A stretch of DNA of 64,000 nucleotides from Symbiodinium natans (lineage: Eukaryota; Sar; Dinophyceae; Suessiales; Symbiodiniaceae): the NCBI GenBank assembly GCA_905221605.1, contig CAJNDS010002465.1, positions 1-64,000 on the forward strand. Direction: 5' to 3'. Below are positions 40,012-50,829 of this stretch, one piece after another; the stretch's first letter is position 1; every line of letters starts with the position of its first letter. The translations under genes were made by a program, and so were the position numbers. The notes beneath the pieces were generated by a model that saw nothing but the letters and a program-made list of their open reading frames with translations, made no database searches and was not told the DNA's origin.

Positions 40012-40920
40012 GGGGGGGTGGGGGGGTGGGGAGGGGGGGGGGATAAGAATAAGCTTGTTTGAGGCGGTCAACACAACCACATCCAGTCAACCACATCCAG
40101 TCCCAACGGGTGAGGAGGAGGGGGGGGGAGGGGAGGGGGGGGACAAGAATAACATCCAGTCACCCGCCCTGCAACGGGCGGGGGGGAGGGGAGGGGGGGG
40201 GGATAAGAATAAGCTTGTTTGACGCCGGTCACCCGCCCTGGGGGGGGCAACACAACCACATCCAGTCAACCACATCCAGTCCCAACGGGTGAGGAGGGGG
40301 GAGGGGGGGGGAGGGGGGGACAAGAATAAGCTTGTTTGACGCGCTCAACACAACCGCATCCAGTCACCCGCCCTGCAACGGGGGGGGGGGGGTTTCATGC
40401 CACACCCCACACAGTCACCGCCCTGGAAACGGGTGAGGGGAGGGCGGAGGGGGGGCAACACAACCACATCCAGTCAACCACATCCAGTCCTAACGGGTGA
40501 GGGAGGGGGGAGGGGGGGGAGGGGGGGGGGGGCAGAATAAGCTTATTTGACGCGCTACACAACCGCATCCAGTACCCGCTGCAACGGGGGGAGGGGAGGG
40601 GGGGGGGGGGGGGGGATAAGAATAAGCTTTGTTTGACGGCCACCACCACACCCAGTCACCCGCCCTGGAAACGGGTGAGGGGACAACACAACCACATCCA
40701 GTCAACCACATCCAGTCCTAACGGGTGAGGGAGGGGGGAGGGGGGTGGAGGGGGGGGACAAGAATAAGCTTGTTTGACGCGCTCAACACAACCGCATCCA
40801 GTCACCCGCCCTGCAACGGGGGGAGGGGGAAGGGGGGGGGGATAAGAATAAGCTTGTTTGACGCCACACACCACACCCAGTCACCCGCCCTGGAAACGGG
40901 TGAGGGGATGGGGGGGGGTT
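40012..40920. repeat. G-rich complex minisatellite
   Basis: Blocks containing AAGAATAAGCTTGTTTGACG, CAACACAACCACATCCAGTC and CACCCGCCCTGCAACGGG alternate with long G-rich runs. At least five imperfect copies. CACCCGCCCTGGAAACGGGTG can form a stem. All open frames here are repeat translations. Confidence 0.92.
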
Positions 40921-41520
40921 TCGAGGGGCAAAAACGACTGTTGTTGACCAACGCGCCCTGCACGGTCAGCCGCAGGGGGAGCCCTGCACGGTCAGCCGCA
41001 GTGCTTGGGAGGGGGTGGAGGGGGAAGGGGGGGAGGGGGGGCTTGGGCGGGCTGGGCGTCTACAGACATCTGACCCTAGGGGGGCCTTCCACGCAAGGCC
41101 TCAGGTCAGTTGTTTCTGGGTCCAGGGTTCGGGTTTGGAGGGGCAAAAAAACGACTGTTGTTGCCCGATGCGCCCTGCACGGTCAGCCGGAGTGCTTGGG
41201 AGGGGGTGGAGGGGGAAGGGGGGGCTGGGTGTTTACAGGCATCTGACCCGAGGGAAGCTTTCCACACAAGGCCTCGGGTCAGTTCCTTCTGGGTTCAGGG
41301 TTCGGGTTTCGAGGGGCATAAAAAACGACTGTTGTTGACCAATGCGCCCTGCACGGTCAGCCGCAGTTTTGGGTTCAGGCTTCAGGCTTCAGGGGTGGTT
41401 GTTGTCATAAAAAGACGGCTGTTGTCGACCGATACGCCCTGCACACTCAGTTTACAAACATCTGACCCAAGCAGGGCCTTCCACGCAAGGCCTCAGGTCA
41501 GTTGCTTCTAGGGTTCAGGG
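40921..41520. repeat. Long-period repeat (ACGACTGTTGTTG ... CACGGTCAGCCG)
   Basis: ACGACTGTTGTTG recurs near 40934, 41151 and 41326, with a diverged copy near 41413, each followed by CGCCCTGCACGGTCAGCCG or a variant. ACAAGGCCTCGGGTCAGTT-like sequence recurs near 41095, 41265 and 41490. Confidence 0.88.
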
Positions 41521-41799
41521 TTCGGGTTTCGGGGTTTGGGTTTCAGGGTTCAGGGTTCTAAGCTTGAGGGTTTAGGGTTTAGGCAGCTTAGGGTTTGGGC
41601 TTCAGGGGTGGCTGTTTTGTTCTGTAGGGTGTTGGGTTCTGGGCATGGCCATTTGACTGCAGTCGTGCCGTTGCACTGCAACAGCTTCCCTTCCAAAAGA
41701 AAGTCAGCGGTCCTCAAGTTGAGGGAAGCCACAAGGGGGGAGTCGGTGCAACTCAGTACTCCCTAAGGTTTTCCGGACGTCAACACCGAACCTAAACCC

Positions 41800-42070
41800 T
41801 AAACCTCCTTAGGACGTTACCCAAACTTTTTTGACCAAGGTCTCTGGGGGTCTCATATAATATAGGGTGACATTGATGAGTACATGTTTTGATAGCGATG
41901 CTCATGATGTTGGAGCCAGCCCACCCCTGTCGGGAAAATGAAACGGGCAACCTGAGAAAACTGCGTCCACTTGAATGGGGTGACAGGTGGCAGGGGCAGA
42001 GAGCCTGCCGGATGTGGCAGGGACGCGACTTTTCAACCGACAAACACCTCATCCTGTGGCCCTGCCATAT
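41800..42070. other. Unique spacer with GGCAGGG direct repeats
   Basis: Contains short repeats (GTGGCAGGG) but no recognised gene. The minus-strand 154-codon frame covering it includes the GTGGGCACAAGTGAC repeats and is not credible as a protein. Confidence 0.4.
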
Positions 42071-42084
42071 TTTAAGACCGAAAG

Positions 42085-42224
42085 GTGGGCACAAGTGACA
42101 GGTCTGCGTTTTGGCGGGAGGTGGCCCAAAGTGCGGCCCTGCTGTGATTTGAGGCACGTACGCGGGCACAAGTGACCCGCGTAAGGCGGGCACAACTGAC
42201 CAGCCTAAAGCGGGCACAAGCGAC
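42085..42224. repeat. GTGGGCACAAGTGAC repeat, 4 copies, inverted relative to 39876
   Basis: Copies start at 42085, 42162, 42186 and 42210. It is the reverse complement of the 39876 core, so the two clusters form a 2.2-kb inverted pair. Confidence 0.93.
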
Positions 42225-42254
42225 CGGTCTGCCCCCTGAAACCCGTATCGCCAC

Positions 42255-42345
42255 ACACCCTAAACCCTGAACCCTAAACCCTAAACCCAAACCCCTAACC
42301 CTAAACCCTAAACCCTAAACCCTAAACCCTAAACCCTAAACCCCA
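42255..42345. repeat. CCCTAAA array
   Basis: About 12 C-strand units. Confidence 0.95.
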
Positions 42346-42479
42346 AACATCCACAGCTCCTGGCTTTCATGGCCACGGAAGGCAGAAAATCGGATCTGAA
42401 AACTCCCAACGAGCCTCGCGATGCCATATTTCACAGCGGCCAGACACGCTGGCGTACTCAATGCCTTGGCTTCGAGGGT

Positions 42480-42797
42480 TGAACCCTAAACCCTAAACCC
42501 GAAACACAAAACCCAAAACCCAAAACCCTAAACCCAAAACCCTAAACCCAAAACCCAAAACCCTAAACCCCAAACCCCAAACCCCAAACCCTAAACCCGA
42601 ATCCACTAAAACCCACCTTCAACCCTTGAACCCTTACACCCTTAAAGCCTACTAAGCCGTTTACACCCTTCTAAACCCCAAACCCCAAACCCCAAACCCT
42701 AAACCCTAAACCCTAAACCCTAAACCCTAAACCCTAAACCCTAAACCCTAAACCCCAAACCCTAAACCCTAAACCCTAAACCCTAAACCCTCAACCC
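42480..42797. repeat. CCCAAAA / CCCCAAA / CCCTAAA blocks
   Basis: A variant-rich C-strand region (42480-42600), then a longer array (42670-42797). Confidence 0.93.
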
Positions 42798-42887
42798 TTT
42801 GCTGGCCCAGGTACCACGGCAGCCAGAGGAGTCGGCGCAGAGCCTGACGCTTAGAGTGGCTACTCGGGCGTTTTTTTTTGGGGTTTG

Positions 42888-43015
42888 TAGGGTTTAGGGT
42901 TTAGGGTTTAGGGTTTAGGGTTTAGGGTTTAGGGTTTAGGGTTTAGGGTTTAGGGTTTAGGGCTTAGGGTCTAGGGTCTAGGGTTTAGGGTCCAGAGTCT
43001 AGGGTTTAGGGTTGT
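42888..43015. repeat. TTTAGGG array
   Basis: About 10 pure units, then TCTAGGG variants. Confidence 0.95.
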
Positions 43016-44110
43016 GGGTTGTGGTCCGGCGCTGTTCCTGAACATCTCACGGTAGCTTGGTCACAGGAGCTTTCAAGCAGCAACGGACCTTGCCAGATTT
43101 AAGGCTTGGGGCTTGTTGAGGGCAACTTCAGGGACGGGGTTTCCAGATGGTGGGGTACCTTATATATGGCTTCTATACGGGGTATGTAAGAGCACTAAGA
43201 GTAAAATTATGAGGGTTATATAGGCGGATGAGGAAACTACAACTGAATAGGTGTTGGATAGTTTAGTCAACCCTAAACTCAAACCCAAAACCTAAGCCCT
43301 AAACCCCAGGCCCAAAACCTGAGCCCTAAACACGAAATCCCAAAACCCAGGGGCTTGCTAAGGAGTTAAGCCATCCTTCAAAGAGACTTACCTCTTGTTG
43401 CTGATGAGCAGAAGTCCCCACAAAACATGCTTCTGAGGTTTATGCGGGAGTTTTAGGCATTGATGCGGTCGCGAGGCTGCTTGCAGCTGTCGGTTGAGTT
43501 CGCGACACGGACGGTGAAGTAGGAGTTGGAGTTGTCCTGCGGTTTGGCTGTCAACGAATAGGTTCTCCTTACGACATGTAAGTATACTTAACTTGAATGC
43601 CGAACCGCACAAACCTAAATCCGAAGCAAAGCATCCCCAGCAACCTAGGATAAATTAGGGTACCTTTTCTCTGAAAGGTTTTAAGGTGTAATATCCAAAT
43701 AAAGGCATTAGGATACTACTGGAGTCCTGCCCAATTGAAAATTCTCCTTCTAGGGGGCCGCATGATTAACCCCTAACCGTTGGCCTCTACAATATCTGCG
43801 CTTGTTGTGGTCTGCGACCCCCAGCACACGCCTTCACGGGCCTTGGAAACCCCAAAATGTGAAAATCATGGTGCATCTCTGCCATCAGAATCTGTGCCTA
43901 ATCATTCTTGGAATCGGCCGCTTCGTCCCGAATCTGGAGTCCAACCACACACACAAAACCAAGGTTTTGGAAGCACGCAGGTAGATAGTGCCGAGGTAAG
44001 TTAAAGAATGGAGATATAGTTCAAATCAAAGGGATGCTGGGAGGGTGGGGTGCTATCAAACACATAGTGATGCAAAGGGGCTTTTCGAATCGCCGGTCCG
44101 GGCGAATCGT
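43016..44110. other. Unique spacer with a weak MITE family 3 copy
   Basis: About 1.1 kb with little telomere sequence. A diverged family 3 element lies at about 43636-43727 (CAGCAACCTAGGAT ... GGATACTACTGG). Open frames of about 75 codons on both strands show no motif. Confidence 0.4.
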
Positions 44111-44279
44111 GAACTCTAAGCCCTAAACCCTACTTAAACCCTAAACCTCAGAACCTTAAACCCTAAACACTGACCCCCCTAAGGCTTTAAGGTGACCCCT
44201 AAACCCGAAAACGCCAAATCCCTCAACCCGACAGCCTAATTAAACATCAGACTCCTGAACTCTCAGCACACTGAACCCC

Positions 44280-44545
44280 AACACCTCAAGCCCCTAAACC
44301 CTAACCCTAAACCCTAAAACCCCTAAACCCCTAAACCCCTAAACCCCTAAACCCCTAAACCCCTAAACCCCTAAACCCCTAAACCCCTAAACCCCTAAAC
44401 CCCCTAAACCCCTAAACCCCTAAACCCTAAACCCTAAACCCGAAACCCCTAAACCCCTAAACCCCTAAACCCCTAAACCCCTAAACCCTAAACCCTAAAC
44501 CCTAAACCCTAAACCCTAAACCCTAAACCCTAAACCCTAAACCCT
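44280..44545. repeat. Long CCCCTAAA / CCCTAAA array
   Basis: A block of the 8-mer CCCCTAAA (44310-44490), then the 7-mer CCCTAAA (44490-44545). Confidence 0.96.
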
Positions 44546-45538
44546 GGGAGGCCCCAGGAAGTCCTCGGGCGTGAGGCCGCGACAGACGCGGTTGGCGCCA
44601 CCGTCCACCGGCTCGAAGTAGGGTCCCTGGTGGGTTTTTTAGGTTTTTTTTTTTGGGTTTTGGCGGGGTTTAGGGTTTAGGGTTTTAGTGTTCTTGGGGC
44701 TTGGGGTGTGGGGTTTGGGGTTTGGGGTTTAGGCTTAGGTGTGTCGGGTTTAGGGTTTAGGGGTTCGGGTTCAGGGTTTAGGGGCCCAGGGTCTGGGCTC
44801 TAGGGTTTCGGGCGTTTGGTTAAGGCTTGCGGCTGAAGGTTGAGGGTATCAGAGTTTAGGGTTTAGGGTTTAGGGTTTTTAGGGTTTATAGGGTTTATAG
44901 GGTTTATAGGGTTTAGGATTCAGGGCGAAGGCTCAGGGTTGAGGTACTCGGTTTCACTTTGGTAACTCTTATAAGCCTTGAGCCAAGTAAGCAGATTATG
45001 GCAAGGGTACCGTTTTAGTAGTAGCTGCTGCGTTTAGAACCCCAAGCCCTAAGCCCGAAACCCCAAACCCTCAAAAGGGCAAAAGGGCAACACACGGTGC
45101 CCCAAAAGGCTAAGGAGCGAAGATCTGGGCTTTAAAAAGATATGGAGTTTAGGGGTTGGGGTGGGTCTAGGGGTTGGGGTCGGTTTAGGGTTTAGGGCTT
45201 AGGGAGACAGGTTGAGTGGGAGGGGGGGGGGGCTGAGGTCTTGGTGTGTTAGGGGTCGAGAAGTCAGGGCGATGTGCTTTCTAGGGTTGAGGAGTTCGGA
45301 AGTTTAGGGTTTAGGGTTTAGGGTTTAGGATGCTTCGGGCACCGTCAGCCCCACCACAGTTCCCCCAAAGACCCAGCACCCAAGCCTGCGAGCACGGTGG
45401 CGGGCAGCTCCCAAGAACCTCACTTAACATGTCAGGGTTAGGGCCCGGGTCTAGGGCTTAGGGTTTAGGGTTTCGGGTTTCGGGTTTTTTTTTTAGGACT
45501 GCCATGCGCTTCCGATACTCTGGGCGAACAGGCTGAAC

Positions 45539-46165
45539 TTAACAGGGTGGCGCGTAGGCGCGGCCACGAGGTGCAGGGAAGTCTGGCTCTTTTCTTATCA
45601 GCTTCTGAAGGGTTAGGAGGTCCATATTCGGGGTTTCCGAACGGCAGTATTCCAAAGCATGGTTGCTGACCAGGAGTAGCCAGAGGGGTGGTGGAGGGCC
45701 CGTCTTATGATTTTTGTACCGCGCTATTCTGTCCTTGAGGGCGGGTCCATGCACTACATGATGTAGGGGTTGGTCTCCGGGAACCCTAACTGATTCAACA
45801 AGAAGCTTGAACTGTTGGGAACGGACTATCTGGGATGGGAGGAGTGGTCTGTTGGCTTGAATCCAAACCGATTCATTCGTTATATGGGAGTAGTAGGATG
45901 CTTTAATGCCTATTGCTCTTGGTAGGTGCTGGAACCACCAGGAATCTAGTTTACGGAAGTGTTTGTCTTCCATGGTAAGGGTGCCAATACCATAGATGAG
46001 ACAGGATACTATATCAGCTATAAATATTTGTACCTTCACTTTTCTGGGTAATTTACTCCGCCAAGGATGTTGGAGCTTGTTGAAAGAGGTATGGGCGAGT
46101 GCAAATCTAGCGAACAGGGCATGAATTGTGATTTGGGAGCCTAAATGTTTCACTGATGTTGCTTG
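45539..46165 (-). pseudogene. Reverse transcriptase, thumb and C-terminal portion (after frameshift)
   Basis: Begins with VKHLGSQI, the block that follows the palm in LINE RTs, and continues with the thumb-like region (RKLDSWWFQHLPRAIGIKAS, TNESVWIQANRPLLPSQIVR) to a stop at 45539 after RGRAYAPPC. A single-base loss relative to the upstream frame separates the two halves. Confidence 0.8.
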
Positions 46166-47007
46166 GGGTACTGGTCGCCATTAAGGAAATTGGGAGGTGG
46201 AGGAGTAAACGAGGGGTGGAGGAGTTCAGTCTTAGTTAGGTTGAGCTCTAAACCATAGAGCTGGGCTTCCTGTTGGAGCGCTTGTAAATAAGATTCCAGG
46301 GCTGGTACTGATATCCCAAATAGTAGAGTGTCGTCGGCGTATTCAAGATCGTACGTTGGCTTGCCCACCAACCACGTGTTTTGAGGGACCCCCTGTCTGA
46401 CCAATCTGTCATCTACGTCCATTAGTACACAAGAAAGCACAAAGATAAAAAGGTATGGGCTTAGAGGGCAGCCCTGCCTGATCCCAGTATGAGGAGTAGC
46501 CGTGAATTTGTCACCTTTAATGTCGATTGTGTGGAATGTGGGGGAGGTGTAAATGTCCTGAATTAAGGTGATGTATTGTTCATGAATACCCATTCTGCGA
46601 AGCGCGATAAGTAAGGAATCGTGATCCAACTTGTCAAACGCTTGTTTCCAATCTATAAACAGACAGTGAAAAGGGGTGCCTGTTCTGGAGGAGTAGTCTT
46701 GGAGTCTACGCAAAATAAAGAGCGGGTGTATAGTACTACGGCCTTGTCTGAATCCATACTGGGAAGCATCCTGCATCCATCCATCGAAGTTCCGAACCAC
46801 AGTCGCCAAGCAAGTCCACGCCCAGAGCATCCTCTCAGTAGTCCAGTACGCTGGCAGAGGATGATCTGCTGAGCCGATGAAGTCGTCTGACAGCACGACA
46901 TCTGTGTAGTCACAGTCCTTCGAGATGGTAGGAGAGCCACAGACTGGTGCAACATCAGCATCAAGCAGCTCACGCCAAGTGTCAGCAAGCGGCCGGTAGA
47001 TCAGGGA
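46150..47007 (-). pseudogene. Reverse transcriptase, fingers-palm portion
   Basis: Non-LTR retrotransposon RT that would copy its own RNA at a nicked target. Visible motifs in order: YGFRQGRST; FIDWKQAFDKLDHD (motif A, catalytic Asp); GIRQGCPLSPYLFIFVL (motif B); EYADDTLLFG (motif C, catalytic Asp pair, near 46330-46341); then LNLTKTELL. The open frame extends upstream of the first Met to 47007 and starts in mid-domain (PLADTWRELLDADVAP), so the 5' end is lost. It ends in a frameshift at about 46150-46170: the downstream part continues in the next frame with the expected S-V-K-H-L-G-S stretch. Not functional as it stands. Confidence 0.85.
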
Positions 47008-47184
47008 TTAGGAGTTACACTTTACATCCCCCTATCTATACCATTGAGGGAGTATATAGGGCACCTCATTCCCTTATTCCCTAGTTACAATGGGTCCTTA
47101 GTCTGGAGCCCCCCTTTGTATACCCCCTCAGCCCGAAACCCAAAGCCCGAAATGCTGAACCCCATGCCCTAAGTTTTAAGCCCT

Positions 47185-47230
47185 CAACCCTAAACCCTAA
47201 ACCCTAAACCCTAAACCCTAAACCCTAAAC
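47185..47230. repeat. CCCTAAA array
   Basis: Six C-strand units. Confidence 0.9.
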
Positions 47231-47849
47231 TACCCTAATCCCTACCACATAGGCAGTATATACCGGATATATGGGCACGCCACCCACCTTAAGGTGCCCT
47301 AAACCCTATACGTGAAGCTTTATGGGTAGGTATAAGCAGAGTGGGTGAGGGAACTTGTATTATGCCTTCACTTGAGCTACGCAAAACCGTACAAACCCTA
47401 AACCCTAAACCCTAAACCCTAAATCCCAAACCCAAGAGATCTTGAGCGCGGCGCCGTATGGAGAAACATCTGGAACTCGTCAGGCGTGGAGTTATAGGAC
47501 AAGCCTCGTCAGGCGTTAAGGGGTTTAGGGTGTAGGAGTTTTGGGGTTTAGGGGTTTAGGGTTGAGGGTCAATCCTAACCCCTAAGCCCGCCGGCCGCAA
47601 ACCCCGTAAGCCCGAAGACTCCTATCCTGGCGCTCGGCTCCTGATTTTGGAGTTGCTCAGGGCTCTTGCTGTTGCTCTTCGTCGAGGGATAGGGTTTAGG
47701 GAGTTTAGGGTTTAGGGTTTAGGGGCGTTGGGTCTCCTGTGCCCTCCCCTTCTTTAACAAAGCGCAAGGGTACCTTAAACAGGTTCTGCTCATCAAAGTT
47801 TTCGGTGTTAGTGGGGCCCCCTAGTGATCACCTCAAACCTTGAACCCCC

Positions 47850-48150
47850 AAACCTTAAACCCTAAACCCTAAACCCTAAACCCTAAACCCTAAACCCTAA
47901 ACCCTAAACCCTAACTCAACCCAAACCCTGGGTTGCCAGCCTAACCCCCTAAACCCTAAACTCTAAACTCGTAAACCCTGTGGGATGTCCTGTACCCTTC
48001 ATCCTACAAACCTAGAACCGCAAACCCCTAACCCTACACCCCCAAAAACCTGAACCCTAAACCCTAAACCCCAAACCCCAAAACCCCAAACCCTAAACTC
48101 TAAACCCTAAAACCCCAAACCCTAAACCCCAAACCCTAGACCCTAAACCC
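47850..48150. repeat. CCCTAAA and CCCCAAA arrays
   Basis: About nine units near 47858-47915 and variant-rich units at 48040-48150, both C-strand. Confidence 0.9.
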
Positions 48151-48234
48151 TGTGCATCCCAAGTGCCTGGATACCAGGAGGGCTCCTGGAAGATCCCGGT
48201 CTTCATAGCCCAGGTCCTTACAGGCGGAGAGGTT

Positions 48235-48720
48235 TAGGGTTGAGGGTTTAGGGTTTTAGGGTTTTAGGGTTTTAGGGTTTTAGGGTTTTAGGGTTTTAGG
48301 GTTTTAGGGTTTTAGGGTTTTAGGGTTTTATGGTTTTAGGGTGTTTAGGGTTTTAGGTTTTTAGGGTTTTGGGACTTAGGGTTTAGGGTTTAGGGTTTAG
48401 GGTTTAGGATTTAGGGTTTAGGGTTTTAGGGTTTTAGGGTTTTAGGGTTTTAGGGTTTTAGGGTTTTAGGGTTTTAGGGTTTTAGGGTTTTAGGGTTTTA
48501 GGGTTTTAGGCGTTTAGGGGTTTAGGGTTTTAGGGTTTTAGGGTTTTAGGGTTTTAGGGTTTTAGGGTTTAGGGGTGTAGGGGTGTAGGGGTGTAGGGGT
48601 GTAGGGTTTGGGGTTCTGGGGTTCTAGGGTCTTAGGGTATTAAGGTTAAGTGTTTATGGGATGCAGGGTTCGGGGTTATAGGGCCTACGGTTTTAGGGGT
48701 TTAGGGTTAGTTTAGTTGTG
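48235..48720. repeat. (TTTTAGGG)n and (TGTAGGGG)n variant arrays
   Basis: Two long blocks of the 8-mer TTTTAGGG (about 48248-48345 and 48420-48566) are separated by TTTAGGG units and followed by TGTAGGGG units at 48571-48606. Confidence 0.96.
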
Positions 48721-49177
48721 GGAGGGCCGACGGTTTTAGGGGTTTAGGGTTAGTTTAGTTGTGGGACCAACGATACTCAGCATGATATGCAGAAAAAATG
48801 CTCTCCCCCTCAGTCAGTGGGACTTGAGTCGACGCCCTCACCCCACAGCCTTAACCCCAAGCCCTAAACCCTAAAAGGCAAATGCCTCAAGGTCTCGGAA
48901 GCGAACCTTTGGCTGAGGGGGTCAAGTGTGGCAATTGAGACTGAGGATTTCTGTGTGGTGTTTGAGGGCTACTTAGGGCTGATAGGAGTTCAGGGGTTAG
49001 GGGGTTAAGGCTGCAGGGCTCAAACACCAATTTTCTAGGCCTCAGAAAGAAGGCAGCAAAGCAAACAGCACCGAACTTCACGTCGCATGCGAGGGGCAAG
49101 TCCTCCATGCATGTGTCGCTCAGATTCCTGGGCTCACAAGGGACTTTGCGAAAATCAGGGACCCTTAAAAAAGACGG

Positions 49178-49295
49178 GTTTAGGGTTTAGGGTTTAGGGT
49201 TTAGGGTTTAGGGTTTAGGGTTTAGCAGACCCCCAAAAGTAGGATTCCCTCATAATCAAGGACCCCAACAAGGTGCCCCCCCCCCCCCCCCCCCA
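49178..49295. repeat. TTTAGGG array and C19 run
   Basis: Seven G-strand units at 49178-49225, and a C homopolymer at about 49276-49294. Confidence 0.9.
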
Positions 49296-50230
49296 CAAAT
49301 TCTGAACCCCCCCTGCCTGAACCCCCAACATAGGGCTTTCACTGAACCCCTTTCTAAGATCCTAGCGAGATCCCCCACATAAGCCCCAACAAGTGACTTA
49401 CAGGAGTTTAGGGATAGAAGTTAAGGATGTGTTGCTGGTAGTTCACTAGTCTTGCTTGGCGTTGAGCTGCTTGGTAGTTCCCCAAAAAAGAGTAGCAGTA
49501 GTTTACCCCAAGCTCCTATAATCCTTGCTCAAGAATCCAGCAGAAACGGGTACTCTGATTTTGGGGAACTCTCATATGTCAGGGCTTCGGCTCTTACACT
49601 CCTCAAGGCCCGCTGTGTGCGAAACAGGGTGGCTTTGGCAGACATTAAACCAAACCGAAAGCCCCAACCCTGAGCCCTACTCTCACTAAGCCTAAACTCT
49701 GAAACCTTGACACCCGAAACCCTATAAACCCTATACACCCCTATACACCCCATAAACCCTCTAAACTCTATAAACCCTACAAACCCTATAAACCCTATGA
49801 ACCCTACACAACCCTAAACACTCTATGACCCCTATGAAATCTTGTAAAACCCTGTAAACCCTATAAAACCTTAAACGTCCCTAGGCCCATGAGGCGTCCC
49901 AGGAGCGCGCATGAGGTCTGGATGGTGCTGCTGTAGCCTGGGCTGCTTGCAGCTTTAGGGTGTAATGTAAGGGGTAACAGGAGGGACCCCTAGAAGGGGC
50001 CATTAATCTTGTTGCTATATGTATATATATATATATATATCCCTTAAGATAGGCCTGCGAGGTTTTAGGGTTGACCTGGTCTTTATCCTCAGCATGCTAG
50101 AACTTTTATGCATGAATGCCATCTCGGTTAGGTCCGGAATGCCAAAGGGCTACTTTACATTGAAGCCCGCGGCATTCCGGAAATGTGGTACAGGGTGCTG
50201 ATGATCGTATACCATGACTGAACCTAGACC
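49296..50230. other. Unique spacer with CCCTATAAA patch and TA microsatellite
   Basis: CCCTATAAA-like units at 49720-49870 and (TA)n at 50020-50040. No gene recognised. Confidence 0.45.
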
Positions 50231-50231
50231 C

Positions 50232-50352
50232 AAGAGTAACCTACGAATCAACAGGGTGCCCTTTTTGGTTTAAAGGGGCTTAAAATGGAACCCTAAACCC
50301 TAAACCCTAAACCCTAAACCCTAAACCCTAAACCCTAAACCCTAAACCCTAA
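50232..50352. mobile_element. MITE family 3 left half joined to CCCTAAA array
   Basis: AGTAACCTACGAATC, AGGGTGCCCTTTTTGG and TTAAAGGGGCTTA match the left half of the 22551 copy. At GGAACCC the element stops and 8-9 CCCTAAA units follow, sharing CCC with the element. Confidence 0.7.
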
Positions 50353-50498
50353 GGGCACACGCAGGGTCCAGAGTTGCGCACGGTCTTGCATGGCCAGCAA
50401 GCCCTTCGGCTTTGGGGACCCTGCAGCCGAAACATCCGAAACCCTAGGCTTCCCAGAAAGGGTTTAGGGTTTAGGGTTCAGGGTTTTGGGTTTTGGCA

Positions 50499-50527
50499 TT
50501 TTTTTTTTTTTTTTTTTGGGGGGGGGG
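50499..50527. repeat. T19-G10 homopolymer junction
   Basis: Pure T run into pure G run, next to TTTAGGG and TTTTGGG units. Confidence 0.92.
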
Positions 50528-50829
50528 TCCTACAACAAGGGTTAGAGTAGTTTGGGGGTACACTAGGGGGAGCGAAGAAAAGGAAGATGAAAAAAAGAGA
50601 GAGGATGTCTGCAGAACCTGCACTAAACGCAAACCCAAAGCGCTTGAGCCTAAACCGTAAAACTAAACCCTAAGCCCTAAACCGCAGCTTAACACTACAC
50701 CCTAAGTCCTCAAGCTCTCACACCCTTGAGCACAGGGGCCCGGCACACATCCCCCTCTGTTTGCGTTGCTTAGGGCAGAGGGGGGCCAGGCTACTTCATA
50801 TATAAATTAAACACATATGAACCGCCACC

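Larger units (their letters stand above)
45485..47007 (-). mobile_element. 5'-truncated LINE-like (non-LTR) retrotransposon
   Basis: A reverse-transcriptase fragment with a terminal A-run on its own strand (T run at plus 45485-45494). The tail joins directly to CCCGAAA/CCCTAAA units. Upstream the frame is closed by a stop at 47008, next to CCTAATCCCTGA, a degenerate telomere-like sequence. No endonuclease domain remains. Confidence 0.8.

Noticed and set aside
40725-41511. Long Gly/Arg-rich plus-strand frames
   Set aside because: Translations of the G-rich minisatellite and the long-period repeat; they break in step with the repeat.
44970-44995. Possible dinoflagellate spliced-leader remnant (TTGGCTCAAG on minus strand)
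   Set aside because: Only about 10 bases match the 3' end of the leader. No longer match to the 22-nt leader was found anywhere in the window, so this is within chance.
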